Assembly (NCBI GenBank): GCA_041401985.1 | Contig: JAWKTE010000006.1 | Location: 62,001 to 126,000 of the forward strand | DNA: 64,000 bases | Source of the DNA: JACKHA01 sp041401985 | Lineage (GTDB): Bacteria; Planctomycetota; Phycisphaerae; Phycisphaerales; UBA1924 | Reading direction: 5' to 3' | Shown here: positions 45,383-53,870 of the stretch, piece after piece | How positions within the stretch are numbered: position 1 is the first letter of the stretch | How the letters are laid out: each line of letters opens with the position of its first letter | Position numbers and translations under genes: made by a program | The notes under the pieces: generated by a model | The model's database searches: none | What the model was told of the DNA's origin: nothing | Seen by the model: only the letters and a program-made list of their open reading frames with translations

Positions 45383-45446
45383 AAGCGGCGAAGCGACGGA
45401 GCGACGAAGCGACGAAGCGACGAAGCGACGCCGTGACGGAGTGACG
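45383..45446. repeat. Tandem gacgaagc array, left arm flanking fliS
   Basis: Nine-base units of the CGACGAAGC type, partly degenerate, immediately after the fliD stop. The inverse array lies at 46240-46308, so the two face each other around fliS. Confidence 0.75.
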
Positions 45447-45600
45447 AAAAGAGGAGAGAGGCAGCGACGGGGAGACGAGCGGCGGGGATTGCGCGGACGA
45501 TGGGCTTGTGGCGCGGGAGTTGCGCCGGATGGTGGGGCCGGGGCCGGGGCCGAGCCGACGGCTGGACTGGCGGGTTTCTTGGACCGATGACGTGGACCCT

Positions 45601-46110
45601 ATGGCTTCCGATACCAACTCGGCCAACGCGTATCTCCGCACCAAGGTGCTCACGGCCCCGCCGGAGCAGTTGCGCCTGATGCTGCTCGATGGGGCGATCC
45701 GGTTCGCGACGCAGGGGCGCGAGGCAATGGCCCGACGCGACCACGAGGCGACGTACCTGGGCGTGAGCCAGTGCCGCGATATTGTGTACGAGTTGCTCAC
45801 GAGCATCGGTCCGAGCGTGGAGACGAGCCTGGCGGAACGCGTGCGGGCGCTGTACACGTTCCTGTATTCGCGCCTGCTGGAGGCGAGCACGGAGCGGAGC
45901 ATCCCGAAACTCGACGAGGTGATCGGGCTGCTGGAGTACGAGCGGGAGACGTGGGCGCTGTTCATCGAGCGTCTGCACGCCGAGCGCAGCGGGGGCGCCA
46001 GCCAGGCCACGGGGCAGGCCGCGAGCCAGGCCGTCGGCCAGACTATGGGCCAGACGGCGGGCCAGCCCGGCAACGACCGCCCGACCCGCCGCCTGAGCAT
46101 GAGCGCCTGA
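45601..46110 (+). CDS. fliS: Flagellar protein FliS (flagellin chaperone)
   Basis: 169 residues. The FliS core is clear: NAYLRTKVLTAPPEQLRLMLLDGAIRFATQGREAMARRD...YLGVSQCRDIVYELLTSI, then ...SLAERVRALYTFLYSRLLEAS and the helical C-terminus. It binds flagellin to prevent premature polymerisation in the cytoplasm. A tail of about 35 residues rich in Gln, Ala, Gly and Ser (residues 130-160, QATGQAASQAVGQTMGQTAG) is added, longer than usual. The start at 45601 is favoured because FliS proteins begin close to this NAYL motif; upstream in-frame starts would add unrelated sequence. Confidence 0.9.
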   Translation: MASDTNSANAYLRTKVLTAPPEQLRLMLLDGAIRFATQGREAMARRDHEATYLGVSQCRDIVYELLTSIGPSVETSLAERVRALYTFLYSRLLEASTERSIPKLDEVIGLLEYERETWALFIERLHAERSGGASQATGQAASQAVGQTMGQTAGQPGNDRPTRRLSMSA

Positions 46111-46239
46111 GCGAGGCGGCCGGCGCGTCAGTCAACAGTCGACGGTGCCGACGCCCCCGACCCACCAAGGTCGGCGGGCCTGCTTCCCGTTGATCCCCAC
46201 AGCGGCCCCGGCTCCGCCCGCCCGCGGATAGGCTCTTGA

Positions 46240-46308
46240 CGCTTCGTCGCTTCGTCGCTTCGTCGCTTCGTCGCTTCTCTCGTCTCTCCTCACTCTTCTC
46301 TTCTCTCA
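46240..46308. repeat. Tandem cttcgtcg array, right arm flanking fliS
   Basis: CGTCGCTT-type nine-base units repeated about four times, followed by CTCTCGTCTCTCC, the inverse of the array at 45383-45446. It ends just before the start of the next gene. Confidence 0.75.
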
Positions 46309-46315
46309 GCCCCCA

Positions 46316-48388
46316 ATGCTCGACCGCCTCCCCGACACCCTCTTCCGCACGAAGCGCGGCCTGTGCCCGAGCTGCGGGTCGCCGCTGCCGTTGGGCGAGG
46401 ACACGTCGAACATCGAGTGCGGGTTCTGCGGGCAGCACGCGGTGCTGGAGCGTCGCCTGCGCCGGGCCGAGCCGGAAGTGCCGGACGCCCCGCTGCGCCA
46501 GTTCGATTCCCACGACCACGAGGGTTGGACGCGGACGGATCGCCTGGCCGAGGCGTACCTGCGCGAAGCCGCGTGCCCGGGCTGCGGGCACGGGCTGGAG
46601 GAGCCGGCGCACGGGTCGCGGGTGGCGTGCGGGTCGTGCGGGATGGAGTGCCACATCGAGCGTCGTCTGGTGCCGCCGGCGCGGAACCCGCTCCGCGGCG
46701 AGCCACGGGCGCGCCATCCGGACGAGCGGTACTCGTACGAACTCCAGGCCGACGAGGACGCCCAGACCGAGCACCTGATCTGGCGGCTGACGCGCGAGGA
46801 CGACCTGGACCGGGCGATGGGGCTGGCGGCATGGTTCGATCGGTGGACCGCCATCAACGAGACGACCTCGCGTCTCATGCCCGCGCTGCTTGAGCGGATG
46901 CACAGGGCGGCCAGCGCGGGGCACAGGCCACTGGTGTTCGAGATGGGCAGCGCGGTGGACAAGTGCCTGTGCTCGGAGGGCGTGAAACTCCGCGACACGA
47001 TCGCGGCCTTGGAGCAGTGGGTCGTCCGGGTGCCCGCCGAGCCGCAGTTGCTCTCGAGCCTCGGGCTCGGGCCGGCGATGGGGCTCAAACTGCTGCTGGA
47101 CTGCTCGATGCTCGCGTACAAGGCGGGGGACCTGCGGCAGTCGGTGGCCGCGCTGTTCGGGATCAACTGGATGCTGCAAAGGAACTATCCGCAGCATCCG
47201 ATCATCAGCCAGATCCTGATGCACCGGATGTTCTACCTGAGCGGGCCGCCGCTGGCGTTCTGCGTGATGTTCATGCACGGGCAGGTGTCGGACGTGGCGT
47301 TCCGTTATGACCCGCGGACGACGCTGTCGTTCCTGGATGATGCGGTGGCGGAACGCCCCTGCCTGGTGCCGAGCCTGGACCACGAGCGGGCGTTCTACTG
47401 CGGGCGGGCGGAGGACGAGCAAGAGTGGGCGGGGCGGCACGCGTTCGTTGAGTCGCTGCGGACCGACGAGGCCAAGATCGCGGCGTGGCGGTGGTACCTC
47501 GGGCCGCCGGAGGGGGCGAGCGCCGAGTTCTATGAGGAGTACGGGCGCAAGGCGCGGGCGATGATGGACCACGAGCACCCAGCGTGGCGCGCGATTGGTG
47601 AGAGGCGGGTGGAGAAGATCATCCGGGACATCAAGCCGTGCCCGGCGTCGATCATGTCGCTCGTGGCGGAGCGCGGCGAGTCGCTGCCGGGGGAGATCCG
47701 GCGCGCGTTCCTGGGCGAGTACGACAAGTGCGGGCTGTCCTACCGGAACCTGCCGAACTGGGAGTCGGAGCCCAAGCCGCAGGAGCATCCGGAGGTCGTC
47801 GAGGCGCGTCTGCTGTACAAGCAGGGGCTGGACCTGCACCTGGCCCAGAAGTCGGACGATCGCGGGGCGTGGAAGGCGTACTGGGACGCCCGCGGCGGCA
47901 AGCCCAAGAGCCTGCCCGACATCTTCGATGGCCAGAGCGAGGGGCCCGCGCCGCCGGCACGCGGGAGGGAGAAGCGCCGGTACCCAAGGCCGTGGGAAGA
48001 TGCGCCGACTGGCGCGCCGAGGCCGACGGAGACGAGGGAGCCGGAGCCGGGAGATGAGGCGGCACCCGATGAAGCCGACGTCGAGACCGAGGCGGGCGGG
48101 CCAAACGGGGCCGGCGACGGGTCGGCGGGTTCGGGAGAGGGCGAGGGCAGCGCCGGGGCTCCGGGCGGCCATTCGGTGACGATCTGGGAGTACGTCGCCA
48201 GCCTGCCCCCGGAGGAACAGAAGCAGTACGAGGAGGTGCTTCGGCAGATCGAGCCGCAGCGGAAGGCGATCGAGGCGGCCGCCCGGGCCGCCCGCGGCGA
48301 ATCGGCCGAGCCCGAGGTGCCGCCCGAGCCGCCGCCCGAGACCCGGAAGGGGCTGCTGGGCCGCCTGTTCCGGAAGCCGAGGGGCTGA
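46316..48388 (+). CDS. Zinc-ribbon protein of unknown function
   Basis: 690 residues, no signal or transmembrane segment. Two N-terminal zinc ribbons: C17xxC20...C35xxC38 and C87xxC90...C105xxC108. The middle (residues about 140-520) is helical with conserved-looking Trp/Asp motifs (LIWRLTREDDLDRAMGLAAWFDRW; DHERAFYCGRAEDEQEWAGRHAF). The C-terminus is low-complexity acidic/Gly-rich (about 540-620) with a final helical segment ending in KGLLGRLFRKPRG. I recognise no known family. The two ribbons suggest binding of nucleic acid or a protein scaffold. It follows fliS but is separated by the repeat array and is not obviously flagellar. Confidence 0.6.
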   Translation: MLDRLPDTLFRTKRGLCPSCGSPLPLGEDTSNIECGFCGQHAVLERRLRRAEPEVPDAPLRQFDSHDHEGWTRTDRLAEAYLREAACPGCGHGLEEPAHGSRVACGSCGMECHIERRLVPPARNPLRGEPRARHPDERYSYELQADEDAQTEHLIWRLTREDDLDRAMGLAAWFDRWTAINETTSRLMPALLERMHRAASAGHRPLVFEMGSAVDKCLCSEGVKLRDTIAALEQWVVRVPAEPQLLSSLGLGPAMGLKLLLDCSMLAYKAGDLRQSVAALFGINWMLQRNYPQHPIISQILMHRMFYLSGPPLAFCVMFMHGQVSDVAFRYDPRTTLSFLDDAVAERPCLVPSLDHERAFYCGRAEDEQEWAGRHAFVESLRTDEAKIAAWRWYLGPPEGASAEFYEEYGRKARAMMDHEHPAWRAIGERRVEKIIRDIKPCPASIMSLVAERGESLPGEIRRAFLGEYDKCGLSYRNLPNWESEPKPQEHPEVVEARLLYKQGLDLHLAQKSDDRGAWKAYWDARGGKPKSLPDIFDGQSEGPAPPARGREKRRYPRPWEDAPTGAPRPTETREPEPGDEAAPDEADVETEAGGPNGAGDGSAGSGEGEGSAGAPGGHSVTIWEYVASLPPEEQKQYEEVLRQIEPQRKAIEAAARAARGESAEPEVPPEPPPETRKGLLGRLFRKPRG

Positions 48389-48802
48389 CGACGCCGAGAG
48401 GGGGCCGCGCCGACCCCGGCTTGGCGAGGCCCGGATTCGCGGGAACCGGGGGTGGCCCCGCGCTCGAACAGACTGGGAGCCAGCGTGGCACTGGGTGGTC
48501 AGTCCCGGTTTCGGGGGCGGGCCCGAGAGGATCGGTGTGCGAGGGCGTGGAAAGTGGCACGGCGGGCCGTGGGAGACCGGGGCAGGCCGATTCTTGGATG
48601 GGTTGGTGTGGACGGTGGCGTGGTGGCTTAGGCGCGGCGGGTCTGCCCGTGCCTGTGAAGCGGGGCAAGTCCGGCTTCGTCGGCGGATGTTCGGTCCGCC
48701 GCGGGGGCCTTTGGGCTATGCTCTGCCTGTCGAATCTGCATCGCGGCTCGGGCCGGCGTTCCCGACCGTCAGCGGCCCGCCCGGGGCCGGAGGAATGATC
48801 CC
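48389..48802. other. Intergenic region, 414 bases
   Basis: GC-rich leader region between the zinc-ribbon gene and the prepilin-like gene. No open frame with coding character and no family A/B repeat. No terminator-like stem with a T tract was found. Nothing further can be supported. Confidence 0.4.
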
Positions 48803-49957
48803 ATGACGCGTCAGGCTTCCCGCCGCGCTTTCTCGCTGGTCGAACTGCTGGTGGTCATCGCGATCATCGCGCTGGTGATCTCGATCATCCTGCCCGCCCT
48901 CGGCGGAGTGCGGACGGCGGCGCGACGCGCGGCCACGCAGACCGTGATGAAGGGCTTCTCCGACGCCGTCGGGCAGTTCACGCTCGACAACGACCGCGTG
49001 CCGGGGATCTACTCGGCCGAGGAGATGGGCAGTTCGGACAACCTGAACAACGGCATGTCCGCGATGGAGAACGCGATCCTGGAACTTGCCGGCGGGGTCG
49101 TCACAGTCGGCGGGCCGGGCGGCGTAACGGCCAGCCCGATGACCCAGGTGAACTTCGGCCCGACCAACGCCGCGATCATGGCCAACAACCAGGCGAACCG
49201 ACGTGTGGACGTGACGCGAATCGGCGCCGCCGGCGACGACAACCCCGGCTACTTCACGATCGATCCCAAGTTCTTCGAGGCCCAGATTCCCGGGCAGCAG
49301 GTGCAGTCCAACGGCATGGTCGGGCACACCGCCGACGAGGGCGATCCTTCGATTCCCGATCTGGTCGACGCCTGGGGTGCGCCGCTGCTGCTCTGGGTCG
49401 AGAACACGACGTCGCTCAACGCCATCGAGGACATCGAGGACTTCGTCGCCATTGATTCCGGGACGAATGGGTCGGTGCAGGCTCGGTTCTACTGGGCGTC
49501 CAATGCTGCGTTCCTGCGTTCGGACGAACTCGGACGCGAGCGCCGGAACCAGCCCCCGCAAGGCCCTTCCGACCGCGACTACAGCCTGATCTCGGACCCC
49601 AACGTCGGCCCGCTGAACGCCGCCAGCGTCCGCGGCACGCTGGCCGCACTTCTCGGCAGCCCCGCCTTCCCCGTCGAAGAGGGGCTCACCGACCCCATCG
49701 GCATCGCGCCCACCAGCGACATGTTCGTCCCCACCCAGGCCCGCGGCGGATTCCTCATCCAGTCCGCCGGGCCCGACGGGTACTACATGAACCGGACCGA
49801 TCGCGGCTCGCGCCGCCTCGGCGGCGACGTCCGCTACGCCTGGAACTTCTACATCCCCGGCAGCATGGACGTCCGCCAGACCGGCGACGACGGCAACCCC
49901 GGCACCGTCGACCTCATGTCCTTCTTCGACGACATGACGGCCCAGGGCGGGAACTGA
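48803..49957 (+). CDS. Prepilin-like protein with large C-terminal domain
   Basis: 384 residues. Short basic leader, then RRAFSLVELLVVIAIIALVISIILPAL, a type IV prepilin signature with Glu+5. The long C-terminal domain (residues about 35-384) has no recognised fold; it contains two GG-rich loops and ends near GNPGTVDLMSFFDDM. Planctomycetes carry many such prepilin-like proteins, often DUF1559-related; this one lacks the C-terminal H-x9-DG motif, so it is not a typical DUF1559 member. GGAGG lies eight bases upstream of the ATG. It is monocistronic and not near the gsp cluster. Confidence 0.75.
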   Translation: MTRQASRRAFSLVELLVVIAIIALVISIILPALGGVRTAARRAATQTVMKGFSDAVGQFTLDNDRVPGIYSAEEMGSSDNLNNGMSAMENAILELAGGVVTVGGPGGVTASPMTQVNFGPTNAAIMANNQANRRVDVTRIGAAGDDNPGYFTIDPKFFEAQIPGQQVQSNGMVGHTADEGDPSIPDLVDAWGAPLLLWVENTTSLNAIEDIEDFVAIDSGTNGSVQARFYWASNAAFLRSDELGRERRNQPPQGPSDRDYSLISDPNVGPLNAASVRGTLAALLGSPAFPVEEGLTDPIGIAPTSDMFVPTQARGGFLIQSAGPDGYYMNRTDRGSRRLGGDVRYAWNFYIPGSMDVRQTGDDGNPGTVDLMSFFDDMTAQGGN

Positions 49958-50377
49958 TAGAACGGACAGGCTGGCCCCGCGCCTCGAACCAGCAGGTTGA
50001 ACCAGGGTGGCACGCCCACGCGCAGCGCGGGCGTGCTTTCGTTCAGAGCCCGACGCGCCAGCGTCGCGGTCTGGCGGACGGCGCGCCGTCAACGGCCTCC
50101 CCGGCCGAACGACCACGACGCTGGCGCGTCGGGCTCTGCGCCGTCCACGCCGCCCCCGCGCCGGGCTCCGATTCCCGGCCCGGCCGTGGCCCCGGATTCC
50201 CGCCACTTCGTACTGGGCTGTGCCGACGGGCACGCCCACACGCGGCTTCGCCCCCGGCATCCGGCGACAACGCGGACAGAAACGGACCGCCACATGGTGT
50301 GGCAAGCGTCGGCCAGCGCCGACGCGGATGGTGTCCCCACGTCCCGCAGTCTCGCCGCGACCAAGGAGTCCGAAGCG
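49958..50377. repeat. Intergenic repeat island (family A pair and GGCACGCCC hairpin)
   Basis: A 420-base gap. A hairpin at 50009-50036 (GCACGCCC...GGGCGTGC) is related to the 3.9-kb element. A family A pair follows at 50044-50071 and 50110-50143 with perfectly matching CGCCAG/CTGGCG cores. Bases 50150-50377 form the leader of the dockerin gene; no promoter is obvious. Confidence 0.75.
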
Positions 50378-51745
50378 ATGGTCCGAGTCTCTTCCAATGT
50401 GCGTACCGGCGTTCTGGTGGCGGCCGCGGGTCTGGCCGGCGTGGCGACGACCGCCCATGCCCAGATCACCCCCGGGCGCGTCCAGTTGTCCACGAGCAGC
50501 AGCGTCGTCCAGGCCGGCCAGTCCATCGAGGTCTACGCCGACGCCTCCTTCAACCCGGCCTACCACCAGTTGGGCCTCGTCGATTTCGATATCGAGGCCA
50601 CCGCCCCCCGGTTCACGGGGCACACCGGCGGCGTCAACTGGGTGATGGGCGACGGCAGCGTCCGGTTCATCCGCGACTCCATCTCGTTCAACCCCGTCGT
50701 GCCGGGGAACAACCCCTACCGCGTCTCCACCTCGCAGTGGACCCCGGCGTCCTCGGCCCCGGCGCTCGTCCGCTTCCAGCCGGTCGTCCGCGAGTTCGGC
50801 GTGTATGCCACCGCCGGCTCGCCGACGCTCATGCTCACCTCGGCCACCGAGCTGCCCGCCAACGTGCTGGCCAACCCGCTCTCGATCGCCGGCACGAAAG
50901 TCGCCCCCGGCCAGGGCTCGAGCGTCGATCCCATCGGCCCCACGGGCCTGAGCGTCGAGAGCCCCGGGACCGAGGCGATCCTGATCGGTCTGCTGCTGCC
51001 GGCGGTGCAGAAGGTCCGCGAGGCCGCGGCCCGCAACCCGGCGATGCTGGACCTGACCGTCCAGCCCGTCGATCCGACCGGCGCGCACTTCGTCGGCGGC
51101 TGGGGGATGGCCCAGTACCAGTACGCCAACGAGGGCACGTACTACAACGTCGCGGCCAGCCGCCCCGGCGCGCTCCGCACCGAGGTGTGCTACTGGAACG
51201 GTCGCATCTTCATCTGCCTGATCGACCAACTCGCCGACGATGCGTCCTTCAGCGTGGAGCGACTGCCCGACACATACTCGACACGCGTTGAAATCGACCC
51301 CGAGTTCGACACCGCGACTGTCGTGCTGACCATGGAGTGGGACGTTCACGGCTCGACCACCTGGATGTCCGGCCAAGCCGTGGAGACGCGCCGCATCGAG
51401 GTCCGCACCACCTCCCAAGGCATCCCGCAGGGCTACCAGCCCGGCCCGAGCCTGATGGTGTTCGATGGCGGCGACGCCGAGCGCTTCAGCATGAGCCTCA
51501 GCAGCGTCTGCGAGCCAGACCTGACCACCGGGGCCATCCCCGGCACGCAGGGCTACGGGCAGCCCGACGGCGTGGTGAGCAACGACGACTTCTTCTACTA
51601 CCTGGCCCTGTTCTCGTCGGGCAACCCGGCGGCCGACATGACCGCTGGTGCCATCGCGGGCACCGAGGGCTACGGCGTGCCCAACGGCGTGGTGAACAAC
51701 GACGACTTCTTCTACTACCTGGGTGTGTTCGCCCAGGGCTGCTGA
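50378..51745 (+). CDS. Secreted GC-type dockerin protein with rearranged DUF1559-like motifs
   Basis: 455 residues. Signal peptide (TGVLVAAAGLAGVATTAHA, cleavage before QITPG). Residues 82-100 (HTGGVNWVMGDGSVRFIRD) closely resemble the C-terminal H-GG-VN-DGSVRFI motif of DUF1559 prepilins. Residues 199-219 (EAILIGLLLPAVQKVREAA) resemble the segment that follows the N-terminal helix of the same proteins. Here the order is reversed and the prepilin leader is absent. A beta-rich domain and two dockerin-like units (NDDFFYYLALFSSG; NDDFFYYLGVFAQGC) end the protein at Gly-Cys. AAGGAG precedes the ATG and a terminator follows. Confidence 0.75.
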   Translation: MVRVSSNVRTGVLVAAAGLAGVATTAHAQITPGRVQLSTSSSVVQAGQSIEVYADASFNPAYHQLGLVDFDIEATAPRFTGHTGGVNWVMGDGSVRFIRDSISFNPVVPGNNPYRVSTSQWTPASSAPALVRFQPVVREFGVYATAGSPTLMLTSATELPANVLANPLSIAGTKVAPGQGSSVDPIGPTGLSVESPGTEAILIGLLLPAVQKVREAAARNPAMLDLTVQPVDPTGAHFVGGWGMAQYQYANEGTYYNVAASRPGALRTEVCYWNGRIFICLIDQLADDASFSVERLPDTYSTRVEIDPEFDTATVVLTMEWDVHGSTTWMSGQAVETRRIEVRTTSQGIPQGYQPGPSLMVFDGGDAERFSMSLSSVCEPDLTTGAIPGTQGYGQPDGVVSNDDFFYYLALFSSGNPAADMTAGAIAGTEGYGVPNGVVNNDDFFYYLGVFAQGC

Positions 51746-51839
51746 GCCGCCGGTCGGAGCCGGCGCGGTCCCCGCCGCGAGCACCACACGTCCAGCACTC
51801 GCGTCGTCGGACCCACCCGGCGACGCGCGATGAGGGGGA

Positions 51840-51872
51840 GGGGACGGCCATCGCGGCCGTCCCCGCTTTTTT
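51840..51872 (+). terminator. Rho-independent terminator of the dockerin gene
   Basis: Stem GGGGACGGCC (51840-51849), loop ATCGC, right arm to 51864, then GC and six T residues. It lies about 95 bases past the stop. Confidence 0.93.
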
Positions 51873-51888
51873 GCGCGCTGGTGGTGCA

Positions 51889-51997
51889 GCGCAGTGCCCG
51901 ACGCGCGAGCGTCGCGGTCCGCCCATAAGGAGCGCGCTGAATCACGGGAGCCGCCGCGTCGACCGACCACGACGCTCGCGCGTCGGGCTCTGCGCCG
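51889..51997. repeat. Family A inverted-repeat pair
   Basis: Arms at 51889-51920 (core CGCGAG) and 51964-51997 (core CTCGCG), fully complementary in the core. It lies between the terminator and the next gene. Confidence 0.78.
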
Positions 51998-52027
51998 AAT
52001 GGGCCGGGGCGTCGGATAGGCTTGCCC

Positions 52028-53266
52028 ATGCCCACGCCGCCCGCCTTCCCCGCCCCCTCCGAGCACGCCCGCCACTGGCGGCTCGACCCGGCCACCTGCT
52101 ACCTGAACCACGGCTCGTTCGGGGCCTGCCCCAGCGCCGTGCTCGAGGCCCAGTCCGCGTACCGCGACCAGATGGAGGCCGACGGCGTCGAGTGGTTCGT
52201 GAAACGGATGTACCCGCTCTTGGACCGGGCCCGGGAGTCGCTCGGGCGGCTCGTCGACGCCGACCCGGCGGACCTCGTGTTCGTGCCCAACGCGACCACC
52301 GGCGTGGCGACGGCCTTGGCGTCCCTGCAACTGCAGGCTGGGGACCAGATCGTGGCCCCGGATCAGGAGTACCCGGCCTGCCTGAACAACCTGCGCCGGA
52401 TCGCCGGGCGGGCCGGGGCGGAGGTGGTGACGCCGCGATTGGCGTGGCCGACCACCGGGGCGGACGAGGTCCTGCAGGTGGTGCTGGATGCGATCACGGA
52501 TCGGACCCGGGCCGTGTTGATCAGCCACGTGACCAGCCCGACGGGGCTGGTGCTGCCGGTGGAGCGCCTCGTGCCGCTGCTGCGGGAGCGGGGGATCGTG
52601 AGCGTCGTGGACGGGGCCCACGTGCCGGGGTTCGTGTCGCTGTCGATCCGGGGGCTGGACCCGGACTTCTACACGGCCAACTGCCACAAGTGGCTGTGCT
52701 CGCCCAAGGGCTCGGGGATGCTGTACGTGCGCCGGGACCGCCAGGGGTCGGTGCGCCCGCTGGTGCTGTCGAACCACGCCGAGAGCGGGCACCCCCACCG
52801 CCCGTTCTTCCAGGCCGAGTTCGACTACGTCGGGACGGGCGACATCACGGCCTACCTGGGCGTGCACGACGCGATCGGGTTCATGGGCTCGTTGCTTCCC
52901 GGCGGGTTCGGGGCGGTCATGGAGCGGAACCGGGCGCTGGCCGTGGAGGCCCGGCGCGTGCTGTGCCGAGCGATGGGGGTTGAAGCGCCCGCGCCCGAGT
53001 CGATGCTGGGCTGTCTGGCTGCCGTGCTGATGCCGATGCACGAGCCGGAGCGGGACGCCCGCCTGCGGTCCCGCCCGACGCCCCATGTCGACGCCCTGCA
53101 GGACGTGCTGTACGAGAAGCACCGGATCCAGGTGCCGGTGTGGCGGTTCGGGGCGGCGAAGCGGCGCATGATCCGGGTGAGCGCGCAGGCGTACAACGCC
53201 ATCGGGCAGTACGAGTATCTGGGGCGGGCGCTGGTGGAGGAGTTGGAGGCGGAGCGGCGGCTGTAG
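52028..53266 (+). CDS. Class V aminotransferase, isopenicillin-N epimerase-like (paralogue 1)
   Basis: 412 residues of the PLP-dependent class V fold. YLNHGSFGACP at the N-terminus is the common YLN..S.G motif. The cofactor Asp lies in VSVVDGAHVPG and the Schiff-base Lys in NCHKWLCSPKG, with family-typical SHVTSPTGLVLPVERL before them. The best-known relatives are isopenicillin-N epimerases and cysteine desulfurase-like enzymes; the substrate cannot be deduced. The ATG at 52028 is used; an in-frame TTG at 52022 immediately precedes it. A second paralogue lies 600 bases downstream on the same strand. Confidence 0.88.
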   Translation: MPTPPAFPAPSEHARHWRLDPATCYLNHGSFGACPSAVLEAQSAYRDQMEADGVEWFVKRMYPLLDRARESLGRLVDADPADLVFVPNATTGVATALASLQLQAGDQIVAPDQEYPACLNNLRRIAGRAGAEVVTPRLAWPTTGADEVLQVVLDAITDRTRAVLISHVTSPTGLVLPVERLVPLLRERGIVSVVDGAHVPGFVSLSIRGLDPDFYTANCHKWLCSPKGSGMLYVRRDRQGSVRPLVLSNHAESGHPHRPFFQAEFDYVGTGDITAYLGVHDAIGFMGSLLPGGFGAVMERNRALAVEARRVLCRAMGVEAPAPESMLGCLAAVLMPMHEPERDARLRSRPTPHVDALQDVLYEKHRIQVPVWRFGAAKRRMIRVSAQAYNAIGQYEYLGRALVEELEAERRL

Positions 53267-53870
53267 GGTCTGGGTTGGACCGGGGAACGCGAAGGGCGCG
53301 AAGGCCGCGAAGGCCGCGACGGATGGAGGGGCGCCCGAGCGGGGGCCAGTGGCGCCGATGGGTGGTTGCGACGACGAGCCGGAGACGGGGACCGGCGTTC
53401 ATCCGCGACGGAACCTCCCATCGATGGGGCGGGGCCTTCCAGCCCCGCTGAGTTCGGTGGGAGCCGTCCGGACGGTGATCGCCCGGTCGGCTCGGTCGCG
53501 GCCGATGCGAATCTTCCACCTTTGAACACCGCCACCCGCATCCGGCGGGGCTGGAAAGCCCCGCCCCCTCGTTGGACCCCTGTCCTCGCTTGGCGCGCGT
53601 TTCGAGTTCGGGCGCTCGCGCCGCTTGTCGGTTGTCCGCCCGACGCCCGCCGCGCCGTCTACGCTTTTCGGCTGGTGTTTCGCCCGTCGGCACCCGTGAC
53701 CATCGCGTCCTTTGCGCCCTTTGCGTTCGACTCGATCGTCAGAGTCGAACCACTCCACGCGTGTGCAGGCACGAGGCCGCGAGTGCCGACGTATTGGGGA
53801 TTCGCGCGCAGGTAGGCCGCGCGGCCCCGCACACACCCGTCCGCCCGGAGGCCAGGAGGGCCTCGATCCC
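53267..53870. repeat. Nested repeat island between the two aminotransferases
   Basis: A 604-base gap. An outer array (CGCGAAGGCCGCGAAGG, 53283-53322) faces an inverse array (CCTTTGCGCCCTTTGCG, 53700-53731). Inside lies a pair of the GGGCTGGAAAGCCC family (53423-53448 and 53543-53570). The final 60 bases are the leader of the second aminotransferase (AGGAGGG ten bases before its start). No coding sequence is convincing. Confidence 0.75.

Noticed and set aside
42186..46100. A 1304-residue minus-strand frame opposite fliD and fliS
   Set aside because: Low-complexity antisense shadow of fliD; fliD has recognised termini.
45383..46308. CRISPR-like array
   Set aside because: Units are contiguous short tandem repeats without unique spacers, and no cas genes are near.
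48716..53122. A very long minus-strand open frame opposite the prepilin, dockerin and aminotransferase genes
   Set aside because: It is Gly/Arg/Val-rich and lies antisense to genes with clear motifs. High GC makes such frames common; no domain or start signal supports it.
53267..53870. A small gene between the aminotransferases
   Set aside because: The open frames translate only the repeat arms (Arg/Pro/Gly-rich) and have no ribosome-binding site or domain.
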